From the IMG/VR virus record IMGVR_UViG_3300035698_003909, positions 1-50,343 of that record: DNA of 50,343 bases; one strand, 5' to 3'. Position 1 is the stretch's first letter. Every line of letters begins with the position of its first letter. A program made the translations under genes and the position numbers. Below the pieces are notes generated by a model, which worked only from the letters and a program-made list of their open reading frames with translations, was not told the origin of the DNA and ran no database searches. This document shows, piece by piece, positions 1 to 7,442 of this stretch. This DNA is from a virus.

Positions 1-87
1 AGATAGGAATTGGATGGCTATGGCAAAAGAATTATGTGATGCACGTGATAAGTACTTTTTTGGTGATTTGGCACAATCCTTGCAATA
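1..87 (+). CDS. 3' end of Tat-signal-like zinc-ribbon protein (gene broken by contig end)
   Basis: This is the C-terminal tail of the gene seen whole at 50089-50304. It encodes the residues after the last cysteine pair and ends with TAA at 85-87. It should be merged with the full copy once the 127-base overlap is removed, and it is not a separate gene. Confidence 0.9.
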
Positions 88-127
88 ACCAACATGACAT
101 ACTTTGTTCCCCCTAACCCCAAACACT
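1..127. repeat. Contig-end overlap, left copy
   Basis: These bases are identical to the last 127 bases of the window (50217-50343). An exact overlap of this size at both ends is what a de Bruijn assembler leaves on a circular or circularly permuted molecule, so the unique genome is about 50,216 bp. The copy contains the 3' end of the zinc-ribbon gene at 50089-50304 plus about 40 bases of spacer. A physical terminal repeat of the packaged DNA cannot be excluded. Confidence 0.95.
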
Positions 128-154
128 TCTGGTCTCCGATTGCTGGCAGTGTTT
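121..154 (+). terminator. Weak hairpin before the zinc-ribbon gene
   Basis: AAACACT at 121-127 pairs perfectly with AGTGTTT at 148-154 across a 20-nt loop, followed by a short T-rich stretch. It lies between the end of the 48.7-50.3 kb operon (across the junction) and the gene starting at 177. A weak terminator or an attenuator is possible. The lack of a real T tract keeps confidence low. Confidence 0.35.
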
Positions 155-176
155 GCTATTTAACACAAGGATCATC

Positions 177-587
177 ATGACAACCTACGGAAACTGCAAA
201 AAGTGCAAGAAAGGCAAACTCGTTAAACGTGTATCCATCAATGGCACATTCCTTGCATGTGATCAATTTGGACGTACACACTGTGATCATACAGAAGCAT
301 TACCATTAGGCCACTGTCCTATGTGTGATGATGGATTCATAACGAAACTTACTGGAAGTAGAATGGCTGATGGCTGGCAATGCAAATCATGTAACTGGAA
401 AACGAACTATGAACCAATATTATCAACATGCCCTGAGTGTGAAGTCGGATGGCTCGAAAGAACCAAGAAAGGAATCCAATGTGGTATGTGCAGATCATCA
501 TATGATGAATCCATCATTAACGATTACCCCAATGAACGTGTTGATCGTGAGTTTATGGACAGAGAGATTGAGAAAGAAAGAGAGTGA
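177..587 (+). CDS. Zinc-ribbon protein with repeated CxxC pairs
   Basis: This is a 136-residue protein. ATG at 177 is chosen over the upstream in-frame TTG at 153 because AAGGA sits just upstream at a usable distance. The chain carries successive cysteine pairs (CKKC, then CPMC, CKSC, CPEC and CGMC), consistent with two or three treble-clef or zinc-ribbon knuckles, and it ends in a charged Glu/Arg tail. No enzymatic motif is visible. The stop codon lies five bases before the tRNA-Gln gene. Function is unknown, with nucleic-acid binding the natural guess from the fold. Several other small zinc-ribbon genes occur in this genome. Confidence 0.8.
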   Translation: MTTYGNCKKCKKGKLVKRVSINGTFLACDQFGRTHCDHTEALPLGHCPMCDDGFITKLTGSRMADGWQCKSCNWKTNYEPILSTCPECEVGWLERTKKGIQCGMCRSSYDESIINDYPNERVDREFMDREIEKERE

Positions 588-592
588 AACAC

Positions 593-665
593 AGGCACAT
601 GGCGAAACTGGTAACGCAACAGTTTTTGGGACTGTTTATTCAAGGTTCGAATCCTTGTGTGTCTG
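593..665 (+). tRNA. tRNA-Gln (anticodon UUG)
   Basis: A complete cloverleaf can be drawn. The acceptor stem AGGCACA/TGTGTCT has one G-T pair. The D stem is GCG/CGC with GG in the loop. The anticodon stem is ACAGT/ACTGT with loop TTTTGGG, so bases 34-36 are TTG. The variable loop has five bases, and the T stem is CAAGG/CCTTG with loop TTCGAAT. The discriminator base is G, as expected for glutamine. The 3' CCA is not encoded. It could read CAA (and CAG by wobble) in the Gln-rich portal, scaffold and ejection proteins. Confidence 0.9.
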
Positions 666-667
666 CT

Positions 668-740
668 GTGCATGTAGTTCAATTGGTAGAACACCAGACT
701 GTGGTTCTGGCGATTGTGGGTTCAAATCCCATCATGCACC
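668..740 (+). tRNA. tRNA-His (anticodon GUG)
   Basis: The acceptor stem GTGCATG/CATGCAC is perfect. The D arm contains AATTGGTA, the anticodon stem CCAGA/TCTGG holds loop CTGTGGT (bases 34-36 GTG), and the T stem GTGGG/CCCAT has loop TTCAAAT. The discriminator is C, typical of bacterial tRNA-His. The base in front of the acceptor is T (667), so the usual G at position -1 is not encoded, and CCA is also absent. Only two bases separate it from tRNA-Gln, so the two are presumably co-transcribed. Confidence 0.9.
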
Positions 741-745
741 TGATG

Positions 746-859
746 TTGGGTAATGCCCAAATGAACTGAGTGACCTGAAAATACAGGTGAAAGCAGATTT
801 CTCAGAGAGATTGACAAAATAATCTGCCCAATTTATACATAAATGGCTAATTTTAGCCA
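746..859 (+). ncRNA. Structured RNA candidate with possible pseudoknot, downstream of the tRNAs
   Basis: This stretch holds no ORF but is dense in complementary segments. TTGGG (746-750) pairs with CCCAA (756-760) or alternatively with the CCCAA near 827. CTGAG (766-770) pairs with CTCAG (801-805) around an inner hairpin ACCTG/CAGGT (773-788). GCAGATT (793-799) lies inside that closed loop yet pairs perfectly with AATCTGC (821-827) outside it, which makes an H-type pseudoknot. A further hairpin, TGGCTA/TAGCCA, sits at 844-859. It may be a processed RNA or a regulatory leader. The family is not recognised. Confidence 0.45.
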
Positions 860-922
860 CTTCACACAATCAACGTACACAATCCCTACAGCTCATGTGG
901 GGTATTTCTCCCCACTTTTACC

Positions 923-951
923 TTGACTTTCACACATTCCACTGTTATATT
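923..951 (+). promoter_or_regulatory. Sigma70-like promoter for the late (terminase) operon
   Basis: TTGACT (923-928) and TATATT (946-951) are separated by exactly 17 bases, with TG two bases upstream of the -10. The predicted start of transcription, six or seven bases after the -10, falls on or next to the ATG at 958. Confidence 0.65.
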
Positions 952-957
952 CCCCAC

Positions 958-1413
958 ATGAAACATAGCGACATATACGCAATTGCCTATTGGTATCTTC
1001 GTACACTTGACATGGATGCCGCAAAGCTCAAAGTCAGGGGTAAGACAGGCAGCAACGCCGCTATATTCCAATCAAAAGTATTCACCAAAGCATGTAAGTT
1101 CTGGGTAGAAAACTTCAAAGCAGGAGATTTAATGGATTTTGAACTTGATGATGTACCAGAACGTGCGAAGTTGATTATGGATGATCTCCAGAAGAAAATG
1201 ACCGCCAAGTACGTCAAGCCGGAAGAGTATGTGAAGTACTTTGCCATGTGGATGTCAACAATGAATACATTTGGTGGCAACTGGTCAGGACTTGAACGCA
1301 ATACACAACGTGAGATCGAGGACAATCAAATATTTCAGGGTGATCCAAAGTATCTTGTTGAAACAAACACAGAGGCTGCCGAATTTACGGAGGTAAGTGA
1401 TAATGGACATTAG
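958..1413 (+). CDS. Putative small terminase subunit or unknown protein upstream of terminase
   Basis: This 151-residue, Lys/Trp-rich alpha-helical-looking protein has no recognisable motif. ATG 958 is preferred because a sigma70-like promoter places the RNA start almost exactly there and no Shine-Dalgarno precedes it, implying a leaderless mRNA. An in-frame ATG at 895 would add 21 residues but lies upstream of that promoter and also lacks a ribosome site. Its place two genes ahead of the terminase ATPase fits a small terminase subunit, but this is positional inference only. The 3' end overlaps the next gene by 11 bases. Confidence 0.6.
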   Translation: MKHSDIYAIAYWYLRTLDMDAAKLKVRGKTGSNAAIFQSKVFTKACKFWVENFKAGDLMDFELDDVPERAKLIMDDLQKKMTAKYVKPEEYVKYFAMWMSTMNTFGGNWSGLERNTQREIEDNQIFQGDPKYLVETNTEAAEFTEVSDNGH

Positions 1414-1864
1414 TAATAAAGTATCAATCATTGATCGAAACCTTCCCATAACTGACATGATAATCCAGTACCAACATGGTGCTGAATGGATGATGGGACA
1501 AACACCACGAATTATCGAAACATATGATGACGAAGGAAGTTTGTGGGTAGTTGCACAAATGATTATATGTGGAGCACCACAATTGTATAGATTTCCCATA
1601 TGGGTATTTGACCTGTCTGAAGTACCAGACGAACCAGAACCAGAACCACAACTTGAAACACTTCCTGAGAGCAATCCTAAGCCACCACCACCACCAAAGA
1701 CGACCAAAACTATTACCAAATCAAAAAGATCGATTAGAAAGGCTCCTGAGAAGTCTGAGACACAATCACAGTGTAAAGCTACTACTAAATCAGGAAAACA
1801 GTGCAAAGGTAAGGTTGTGAATGATTCTAGGTACTGTATGAGTCATAAGAAGGTAGGTGAATAA
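1403..1864 (+). CDS. Proline-rich linker protein with C-terminal Cys/His zinc motif
   Basis: This protein has 153 residues. GGAGG at 1389-1393 gives nine-base spacing to ATG 1403, so that start is preferred over GTG 1397. The N-terminal half is a compact beta-like domain, followed by a long Glu-Pro/Pro/Thr/Lys linker. The last 30 residues carry the pattern CKATTKSGKQCKG, then YCMSH, resembling the short Cys-His zinc motif (DUF5763-like) seen in many phage and mobile-element proteins. It may be a DNA- or protein-binding accessory of packaging. The function is not known. Confidence 0.65.
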   Translation: MDISNKVSIIDRNLPITDMIIQYQHGAEWMMGQTPRIIETYDDEGSLWVVAQMIICGAPQLYRFPIWVFDLSEVPDEPEPEPQLETLPESNPKPPPPPKTTKTITKSKRSIRKAPEKSETQSQCKATTKSGKQCKGKVVNDSRYCMSHKKVGE

Positions 1865-1884
1865 TGGGATGTGATGAGTAATGG

Positions 1885-2898
1885 GTGGAGACAGTGATAA
1901 ATCTCAACCTTGAGCGAAAGTCTTTCACAAAGAAGGACTTCAGAGATAGATGTTTTAAAGACTTTGAGTTCTTTTGCAAGAAACTGTTTCCTGATGCATT
2001 CTTCGTTGAGTTCAGTGATGCACACAGGGAAATATTCAAGCTCATTCTCAGCAATGAGATATATGCAGGCGTAATAGCACCACGTAAGTTGGGCAAAACA
2101 CCAACAATCTGCTTTGCTTACCCATTACGCCAAATACTGTTCAGTTTAGAATCGTACATTGTCATAGTAAGTGCAACCATTGAGGAAGCTGAACGCCATG
2201 TGGATAAAATAACTACCGTCATTGAGCAGTCGACAGCTATACACTACTACTTCGGAGAGTTGGTTGTCAAGAAGAAGTTTGAGACACAGAAAAAGAGTGT
2301 CCAGTTTGCCAATCGCATATGGTTACGCGCAAAAGGTCTTGGTTCACAAATCAGGGGAACAGGTGGTGATTGGTCGCCACCATCACTCATCGTTGTCGAT
2401 GATCCACAATCGAACAAAGACGTTAAGACAGAAACAAACTTAACAAATGCCAGCAACTGGTTTGATGATGAAGTCATATATTCGAAAGCAATGAAGTGGA
2501 GGCATAAGCTTGGACAGATCAAGGAAGGTAAGATCAGATTCTTAGGCACATCACTTCATCCACAATGTCTGGCTGAGAAACTGTACAAAGATTCAAGATT
2601 CAAGTTTTTACGATATTCGATACTTCAGGACGAAGATGGAAATCCTGACACAGTGAACGGCAAGTCAATTTGGGAAGCAATGTTCCCAACCGCTCGCTTG
2701 TACAAAGAGATGCAAGAAGCTGAACGTAATGGTAAACTTGGCAACTGGCTTCAAGAGCGAATGAACATGCCTTACAAATACGGTGAACGCATGTTTAACA
2801 TTGATGATTTGCAATATTGGGATGTTGGTGGGAACAAGTTTGACATTTATCAGGGTATGCCAGTGTTTGTGCAAGAACAAGACATAGGACTAAACTAA
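1885..2898 (+). CDS. Terminase large subunit, ATPase part
   Basis: This 337-residue protein acts as the DNA-packaging motor ATPase at the portal. The terminase-type Walker A is seen as APRKLGKT near residue 66, and Walker B as LIVVDDPQ near residue 170. A motif-III-like segment, FLGTSLHP, follows. The chain stops where a normal large terminase would enter its RNase H-like nuclease domain. That domain is a separate gene at 3191-3820. The start is uncertain: GTG 1885 gives the longest form, and GTG 1894 lies behind a GGTGGAG. No ATG is in frame nearby. Confidence 0.85.
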   Translation: METVINLNLERKSFTKKDFRDRCFKDFEFFCKKLFPDAFFVEFSDAHREIFKLILSNEIYAGVIAPRKLGKTPTICFAYPLRQILFSLESYIVIVSATIEEAERHVDKITTVIEQSTAIHYYFGELVVKKKFETQKKSVQFANRIWLRAKGLGSQIRGTGGDWSPPSLIVVDDPQSNKDVKTETNLTNASNWFDDEVIYSKAMKWRHKLGQIKEGKIRFLGTSLHPQCLAEKLYKDSRFKFLRYSILQDEDGNPDTVNGKSIWEAMFPTARLYKEMQEAERNGKLGNWLQERMNMPYKYGERMFNIDDLQYWDVGGNKFDIYQGMPVFVQEQDIGLN

Positions 2899-3194
2899 TG
2901 ACAAGAACAATTGACATATTATGTGGATCGTGTGATTATCTGTGGGAAGACACCATAGTTGGTGATGATTACGGTAAGTGTCCAATTTGCAATTCAGGCA
3001 ACATCAATCGCGTATTCACTCCCAACACTGTCCAATTCATAGCAACAAAGGCATCATGTGTAGATCATGTAATGAAGCACAATGCCAAGATAAAAGCCGA
3101 ACAGTTTGAAGAAGATTCATCTCCTGGTAGTGCTGCGTTGAAAGAGTTGGAAGATGTTACAGAATATGGAACATCTGATGTGGCGCAGGATTGA
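2898..3194 (+). CDS. Zinc-ribbon protein wedged between the terminase halves
   Basis: This 98-residue protein has a CGSCDYLWED... knuckle and a CPICNSGN knuckle about 25 residues apart, which is the layout of FmdB-like zinc ribbons, followed by an acidic Ser/Glu-rich tail. Its ATG shares the last base of the upstream TAA (TAATG). Its TGA is overlapped by the TTG start of the nuclease gene. Position between the packaging ATPase and nuclease suggests a role in assembling them or in DNA recognition, but this is inferred from neighbourhood only. Confidence 0.75.
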   Translation: MTRTIDILCGSCDYLWEDTIVGDDYGKCPICNSGNINRVFTPNTVQFIATKASCVDHVMKHNAKIKAEQFEEDSSPGSAALKELEDVTEYGTSDVAQD

Positions 3195-3820
3195 AGTATC
3201 ACCTGTTACGCACATACACTGCGATGGATTTAGCCGAATCAGACAGTGAGAAAGCAGATGATACAGCAATAGGAACAATCGGAATTACAAAGTCATCTGA
3301 CTACATCATGTTGGACAAATGGTCGAGTCGTGGTAGTGATCCGGTAGAAGCGATGATTGAGATGTTTAGGCAAATGAGAGTGTTTCAGTGCCATCGTGGG
3401 TTCATTGAGAAGAACAGATCAGAATCACTGTTACGAACAGTACGGAAGGTTGCACTAACAGACTTGTATGGTAAATACGATATAATAAGGCCACTAATAT
3501 CAAAACTTGTTATGATTTCACATTACACCACGTCAAAAATGGATCGGTTTGAACAGAACATATCACCGATAACACAGAGTAAGCGACTGTGGATGAAAGA
3601 TAATTGGAGTGACGTTAAGTCATTTTTCACGTTATATCCGGCAGTAGAGCATGATGATATGGGAGATGTCATTGATATGATTCTGGAACATGGCACACCA
3701 CCATCAGGAGACTTCATATCAAGAGTTGATACAGTAAACCCACGTGAGTATCAAGACACTGATGTCAATGCTCATTTCGCACGTAAGAAATACAATCCTT
3801 ACACAGGAGCTACAAGATGA
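3191..3820 (+). CDS. Terminase large subunit, RNase H-like nuclease part
   Basis: This 209-residue protein starts YHLLRTYTAMDLAES, a beta strand ending in the first acidic residue of the terminase nuclease fold. It continues with a second DDTAIGTIGI strand, as in terminase C-terminal nuclease domains, and a late HDDMGDVIDM segment supplies further acidic residues. The start must lie at or near TTG 3191: the next ATG (3224) would remove the first catalytic strand. TTG overlaps the preceding TGA in TTGA, so translation is probably coupled. A programmed frameshift from the zinc-ribbon gene is the alternative. Confidence 0.8.
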   Translation: MKYHLLRTYTAMDLAESDSEKADDTAIGTIGITKSSDYIMLDKWSSRGSDPVEAMIEMFRQMRVFQCHRGFIEKNRSESLLRTVRKVALTDLYGKYDIIRPLISKLVMISHYTTSKMDRFEQNISPITQSKRLWMKDNWSDVKSFFTLYPAVEHDDMGDVIDMILEHGTPPSGDFISRVDTVNPREYQDTDVNAHFARKKYNPYTGATR

Positions 3821-3981
3821 AAGTCCAGACGTTGCTTGAATGGGAAGATGAATTTCGTGATTTAAGCAAGAATTATCATCCGTATGCCTTAGTTCATAGA
3901 TGGACATCACAAGTCACAGCACGTGAGTATGTTAGGCTGCTCAGAACAAGTAATCAATTGTCACGCGGAGGTTTACGGTAA
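3817..3981 (+). CDS. Small 54-residue protein before portal
   Basis: ATG 3817 has AGGAG seven bases upstream. Its first bases overlap the preceding stop (ATGA) and its own TAA overlaps the portal start (TAATG). The sequence begins MKVQTLLEWEDEFRDLSKNY and ends in a basic SRGGLR tail, and no family is recognised. Tight coupling on both sides argues that it is translated. Its place between terminase and portal suggests a packaging accessory, without direct evidence. Confidence 0.7.
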   Translation: MKVQTLLEWEDEFRDLSKNYHPYALVHRWTSQVTAREYVRLLRTSNQLSRGGLR

Positions 3982-6062
3982 TGGCAGACATTAAAATAGT
4001 ACAATCTCTTGAGGAAGACTGGAAAGAATGTGAAAGTATAGTCAATGATCCCAGTCGCCGTGATCGTATGCAGGAGATGAAGGAAGAGAATAAGTTCTAT
4101 TTCAATGCTCAGTGGGATGGGGATGAGGAAGAAGAATTGAGTGAGACAGGGCAAGTGGACATTACTCTCAATGCCATGAGACGTGCATTCCGTACATTAA
4201 TAGCCCAGATTGTAGGACCACAACCAACTGCAAAGTTCATGCCGCGTGATGCCATCCCAGGAGACGAGCAAGAGAAAGCAATGCAAGAGCAGGTTCATAG
4301 TTTGCTTACTTCCTTACAAGGGCTGTGGAATCATTGCTGGTATATAAGTGATGGTACAATACGATTACGTCGAAGTGTGCAGTCTCAGATAATAACAGGA
4401 TTAGGATGGATAGGGATTGAACTTGATCCCAAACAGGACTACTTTCGTGGTGAGTTGGTGTTTAAAGACAAGTTACCATGGGAGATGGTTGTTCCATTGA
4501 ATGCAAGTGAGATTGATTTCAGTGATGCTCACAAGATGTGGTATCGTACACTTGTACCACTGGCCTCAGCAGCAAGACGATTGAAAGGTGATGCTGATCT
4601 TGTTACCAAACTTAGGACTCATGCATATGTAACTGGCATGGAAGAAGATTATGATATTTACATGCTCGCACCTGATGGTCGTGAAGTTTATAACGAGAAG
4701 ATCAAGAAGGAAGGTGACTACTATGATGAGAAGTCTAATATTGTCGTAGAGTGGTTTGAGATGGATGAGAAGGTCGATGTTGATGCTAAACTATTTAAGG
4801 CTCAGGATGAGAATGGATTCGTTGAAACTCTGGTATACATATCTGATGAGCAGAAGAAAGAGTTTGATCCGGAGAAGTTACTTATCGAAAAAGGCTACAA
4901 ATCAGAGAATCTTGAAAGTATTGATATCACAGTTCCACGTATCAAGCGGACAAAGTATGTTGGACGAGACATTCAGATTGAAGAACCGGAAATACTTCCA
5001 ATCAGCAAGTACCCGAATAAGCCAATCATTGACGAAGACACTTATAACCCACTTCCATATGGTGAAGCACATTTTGTCAAACCTGCCCAGAAATTATTAA
5101 ACAAGACATTTAGTCTGGCAACACTTCATCTTCAGACATCAGGTTCAGGTGATCGTCTGGTAGGCTTCAAAGGTGCATTTGGCGACACACCAACCGCAGT
5201 CGAGAACTTCCAGAAACATTTTGCACATCCGGCATCTGCAACAGAATTGGGTGTTGAGTGGGCAGAAGGATTGGAAGTTGGCAAGATGTTCCAGCGTATG
5301 CAAGCGACTCCATTACAACCCGCAGCTGTGCAGATCATACAGCTCCTTACAGGCTGGATAGATCGTTTGACAGGTATAGACCCTATGGCGTTTGGAAACA
5401 CGTCTGGTGGTGCTCCAAGGACGTTAGGAGCCACATTGTCGATCAAGGAGTGGGGAGACGAGAATGCACGTATACCGATCATGCACATGAGCAGCACACT
5501 ACAGAATCTCGGTGAGACATGGTTGGAATGGGCATTGATTCATTACCGTCACACTAAGTCATTCAGTGTGCCGGATCACAATCAGAAGCTGAATCAGTAT
5601 ACAATTAATACAGCAGACAATCAGGGTTACATACAGAACAATTTCGAAGGCTTGCGGGCTAACATATTCGTAACATCGGGTGCAACACTTATGCTTAACC
5701 GTTTCTCTCAGCTTCAGATGTTCAAAGAGCTTATCCCATTGAGTCCAGTATTTGCCAAGTTATTCTTACAATACAGTGATTTGCCAGACAAGTTTGATTT
5801 AATAGATGAAATCGATTATACAAAGCAATTAGAGGAACAAGCACAACAAATGGCTCAACAGCTTGAACAACTTCAGGGTCTTGCAGAAGGTCTTACAAAG
5901 AAGGTTCAGGAAGGTGAGCAGAAGATCGAACTAACCAAATTCAAAGGCGCATTAGATTCACTTCTTACTAAAATCCGTGAGCGATTGAATGCCACATTGA
6001 AGCAGCAACAGAAAGCTACAAGTGACTTCGAACAAGCTCAACGAAAGCAGCAAGAAGGTTAA
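3981..6062 (+). CDS. Portal protein (P22-like type)
   Basis: This 693-residue protein forms the dodecameric portal ring through which DNA is packaged and ejected. The N-terminal region has the arrangement typical of P22-type portals: a helical segment, then FYFNAQWDGD, then VDITLNAMRRAFRTLIAQIVG. The last 80 residues are a Gln/Glu-rich coiled coil that could form the internal barrel. ATG 3981 has GGAGG nine bases upstream and overlaps the previous stop. The size and position between terminase and scaffold support the call. Confidence 0.88.
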   Translation: MADIKIVQSLEEDWKECESIVNDPSRRDRMQEMKEENKFYFNAQWDGDEEEELSETGQVDITLNAMRRAFRTLIAQIVGPQPTAKFMPRDAIPGDEQEKAMQEQVHSLLTSLQGLWNHCWYISDGTIRLRRSVQSQIITGLGWIGIELDPKQDYFRGELVFKDKLPWEMVVPLNASEIDFSDAHKMWYRTLVPLASAARRLKGDADLVTKLRTHAYVTGMEEDYDIYMLAPDGREVYNEKIKKEGDYYDEKSNIVVEWFEMDEKVDVDAKLFKAQDENGFVETLVYISDEQKKEFDPEKLLIEKGYKSENLESIDITVPRIKRTKYVGRDIQIEEPEILPISKYPNKPIIDEDTYNPLPYGEAHFVKPAQKLLNKTFSLATLHLQTSGSGDRLVGFKGAFGDTPTAVENFQKHFAHPASATELGVEWAEGLEVGKMFQRMQATPLQPAAVQIIQLLTGWIDRLTGIDPMAFGNTSGGAPRTLGATLSIKEWGDENARIPIMHMSSTLQNLGETWLEWALIHYRHTKSFSVPDHNQKLNQYTINTADNQGYIQNNFEGLRANIFVTSGATLMLNRFSQLQMFKELIPLSPVFAKLFLQYSDLPDKFDLIDEIDYTKQLEEQAQQMAQQLEQLQGLAEGLTKKVQEGEQKIELTKFKGALDSLLTKIRERLNATLKQQQKATSDFEQAQRKQQEG

Positions 6063-6081
6063 ATGGCCGGAAAGGCAACAA

Positions 6082-7311
6082 ATGAATGAACGTGATGGTA
6101 GTGAACTGACAAGTGCAATTAGTGGCAAATCAACACCAGAAGGAGTAGGGAATACAGCACGTGGTGGATCAGCAACAGACGAGTATTTTATGGATGTTGC
6201 GGTTGAAGAGGAACCAACACGACAGGATCATGATAGACAGCTTAGGGATGAGCAGAACAGGAAGTCACAGATTGCAAAACAGAATAAGGGACGAGGACCA
6301 ATTGAGCCAGAAGCTGAAATAGCAACACCAGCAGCCAAGAAGGAACAACAAGATGACTTGCAAGGACAAGAAGAAGAAGCGGGAGAAGAAGAAGAAGCCC
6401 AAGAGCAAGTAGTGACAGATGATCAATCTGACGAAGGTGAAGTCATTGAAGTTGAAGAGACTGAATATGACTATCTAATGGGACTTGATGATGAGTCTAA
6501 GATTGCCTACGGATTGAAGCATAAGAAACAGCAGAAGGGGACACAACGCCGTTTGAGTAAGGTTGAGAATGTGGTTGGTAAGAAATTCATTGACCTTGCA
6601 GTGGAAGACAAGATTCCAAAAGAAGTTGGCATTGTTATCAACAACTTGTCTGATCAGGCATTCCAGGATCACATAGCTGGCTTTTATGACACACATGAAT
6701 TACGAGATGGAAGTTATATAAAAACTAAACAGGATGTCCCAAGTGCTGATGTGCTTACAAAGTATTCAGATCTTGAAATGAAGAGGGCCACAGTAAATGT
6801 GACTTCATTCATGGAAGGTGAAGATGAGTTTGATGCAACTGAAGCATATAAGAATCCTTACTCAAAATCAGGTATTGCACTTTCAAAGTTTGAAACAGAG
6901 AAGGTCAATATCGAAAACGAACTTCGTCAGATAAGAGAAGTTGCTGTTCAAGCATCAGACAACAGTAAGCCACAGGATCAGTCTGTTGCACAGCAGCAAC
7001 AATTTGACGAACTAACAGGTACTTATCCAGAATTAAAGGATGAGACAGCTTTAGCTGAATTTAAAGAGTTTATTGAAACCAATAGGCCGAAAGCACTTGA
7101 AGTGTTCTATCGGGCATTCAAGGCTACTGGCACTGTTAAGAAGAAGACCAAGAAGCTCATACTGCGGGAAATACAGACCATTTCCGATAACAAAGGAAAG
7201 GTAGTCCAACCTGCAAAGGCAAAAGCGCAACAACTGACAAAACAGAAGTACGATGATCCTGGCGTACAATCTGATGCCGAGTTTTTCGGTGACTATGCTC
7301 CTAATGATTAA
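6082..7311 (+). CDS. Putative capsid scaffolding protein
   Basis: This protein has 409 residues. The start is taken at ATG 6082 behind AAAGG; the longer reading from 6022 overlaps the portal gene and lacks a ribosome site. It is extremely acidic in the first third (runs of Glu with Gln and Asp), then has mixed coiled-coil segments and a Lys-rich C-terminus (VKKKTKKLILRE), which is the usual composition of scaffolds that bind capsid protein by a basic helix. It lies directly between portal and capsid genes. No protease motif is seen. Confidence 0.7.
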   Translation: MNERDGSELTSAISGKSTPEGVGNTARGGSATDEYFMDVAVEEEPTRQDHDRQLRDEQNRKSQIAKQNKGRGPIEPEAEIATPAAKKEQQDDLQGQEEEAGEEEEAQEQVVTDDQSDEGEVIEVEETEYDYLMGLDDESKIAYGLKHKKQQKGTQRRLSKVENVVGKKFIDLAVEDKIPKEVGIVINNLSDQAFQDHIAGFYDTHELRDGSYIKTKQDVPSADVLTKYSDLEMKRATVNVTSFMEGEDEFDATEAYKNPYSKSGIALSKFETEKVNIENELRQIREVAVQASDNSKPQDQSVAQQQQFDELTGTYPELKDETALAEFKEFIETNRPKALEVFYRAFKATGTVKKKTKKLILREIQTISDNKGKVVQPAKAKAQQLTKQKYDDPGVQSDAEFFGDYAPND

Positions 7312-7359
7312 CAGTGCTGTACAGGAAACCGGATTATCCATTTAATTGGGTATATCTAC

Positions 7360-7390
7360 TTGCAAAACGACTCTTAGATGAGTTTATAAA
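7360..7390 (+). promoter_or_regulatory. Possible sigma70 promoter for the capsid genes
   Basis: TTGCAA (7360-7365) and TTATAA (7384-7389, 18-base spacer; TATAAA gives 19) lie in the 131-base gap ahead of the capsid gene. An extra promoter for the most abundant protein would make sense. The match is fair but the region is AT-rich, so chance is possible. Confidence 0.4.
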
Positions 7391-7442
7391 TGCCTATCCT
7401 GCTCAGTACACAACTACTAATGAGCCAAAAGGAGACTATACT

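Noticed and set aside
584-769. Protein reading frames over 584-769
   Set aside because: They are shadows of the two tRNA genes, which fold cleanly and have no ribosome site for a protein.
766-830. Hammerhead ribozyme in the RNA after the tRNAs
   Set aside because: CTGA, an inner stem and GAAA occur in the right order, but the CUGANGA core has the wrong bases at two positions, the base pairing with the last A of GAAA is C rather than U, and no flanking stem I can be drawn.
895-957. N-terminal extension of the gene at 958
   Set aside because: The ATG at 895 lies upstream of a good promoter, has no ribosome site, and the added residues look unlike the rest of the protein.
6022-6081. Upstream start of the scaffold gene inside the portal gene
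   Set aside because: No ribosome site at 6022, while AAAGG precedes ATG 6082 at normal spacing.
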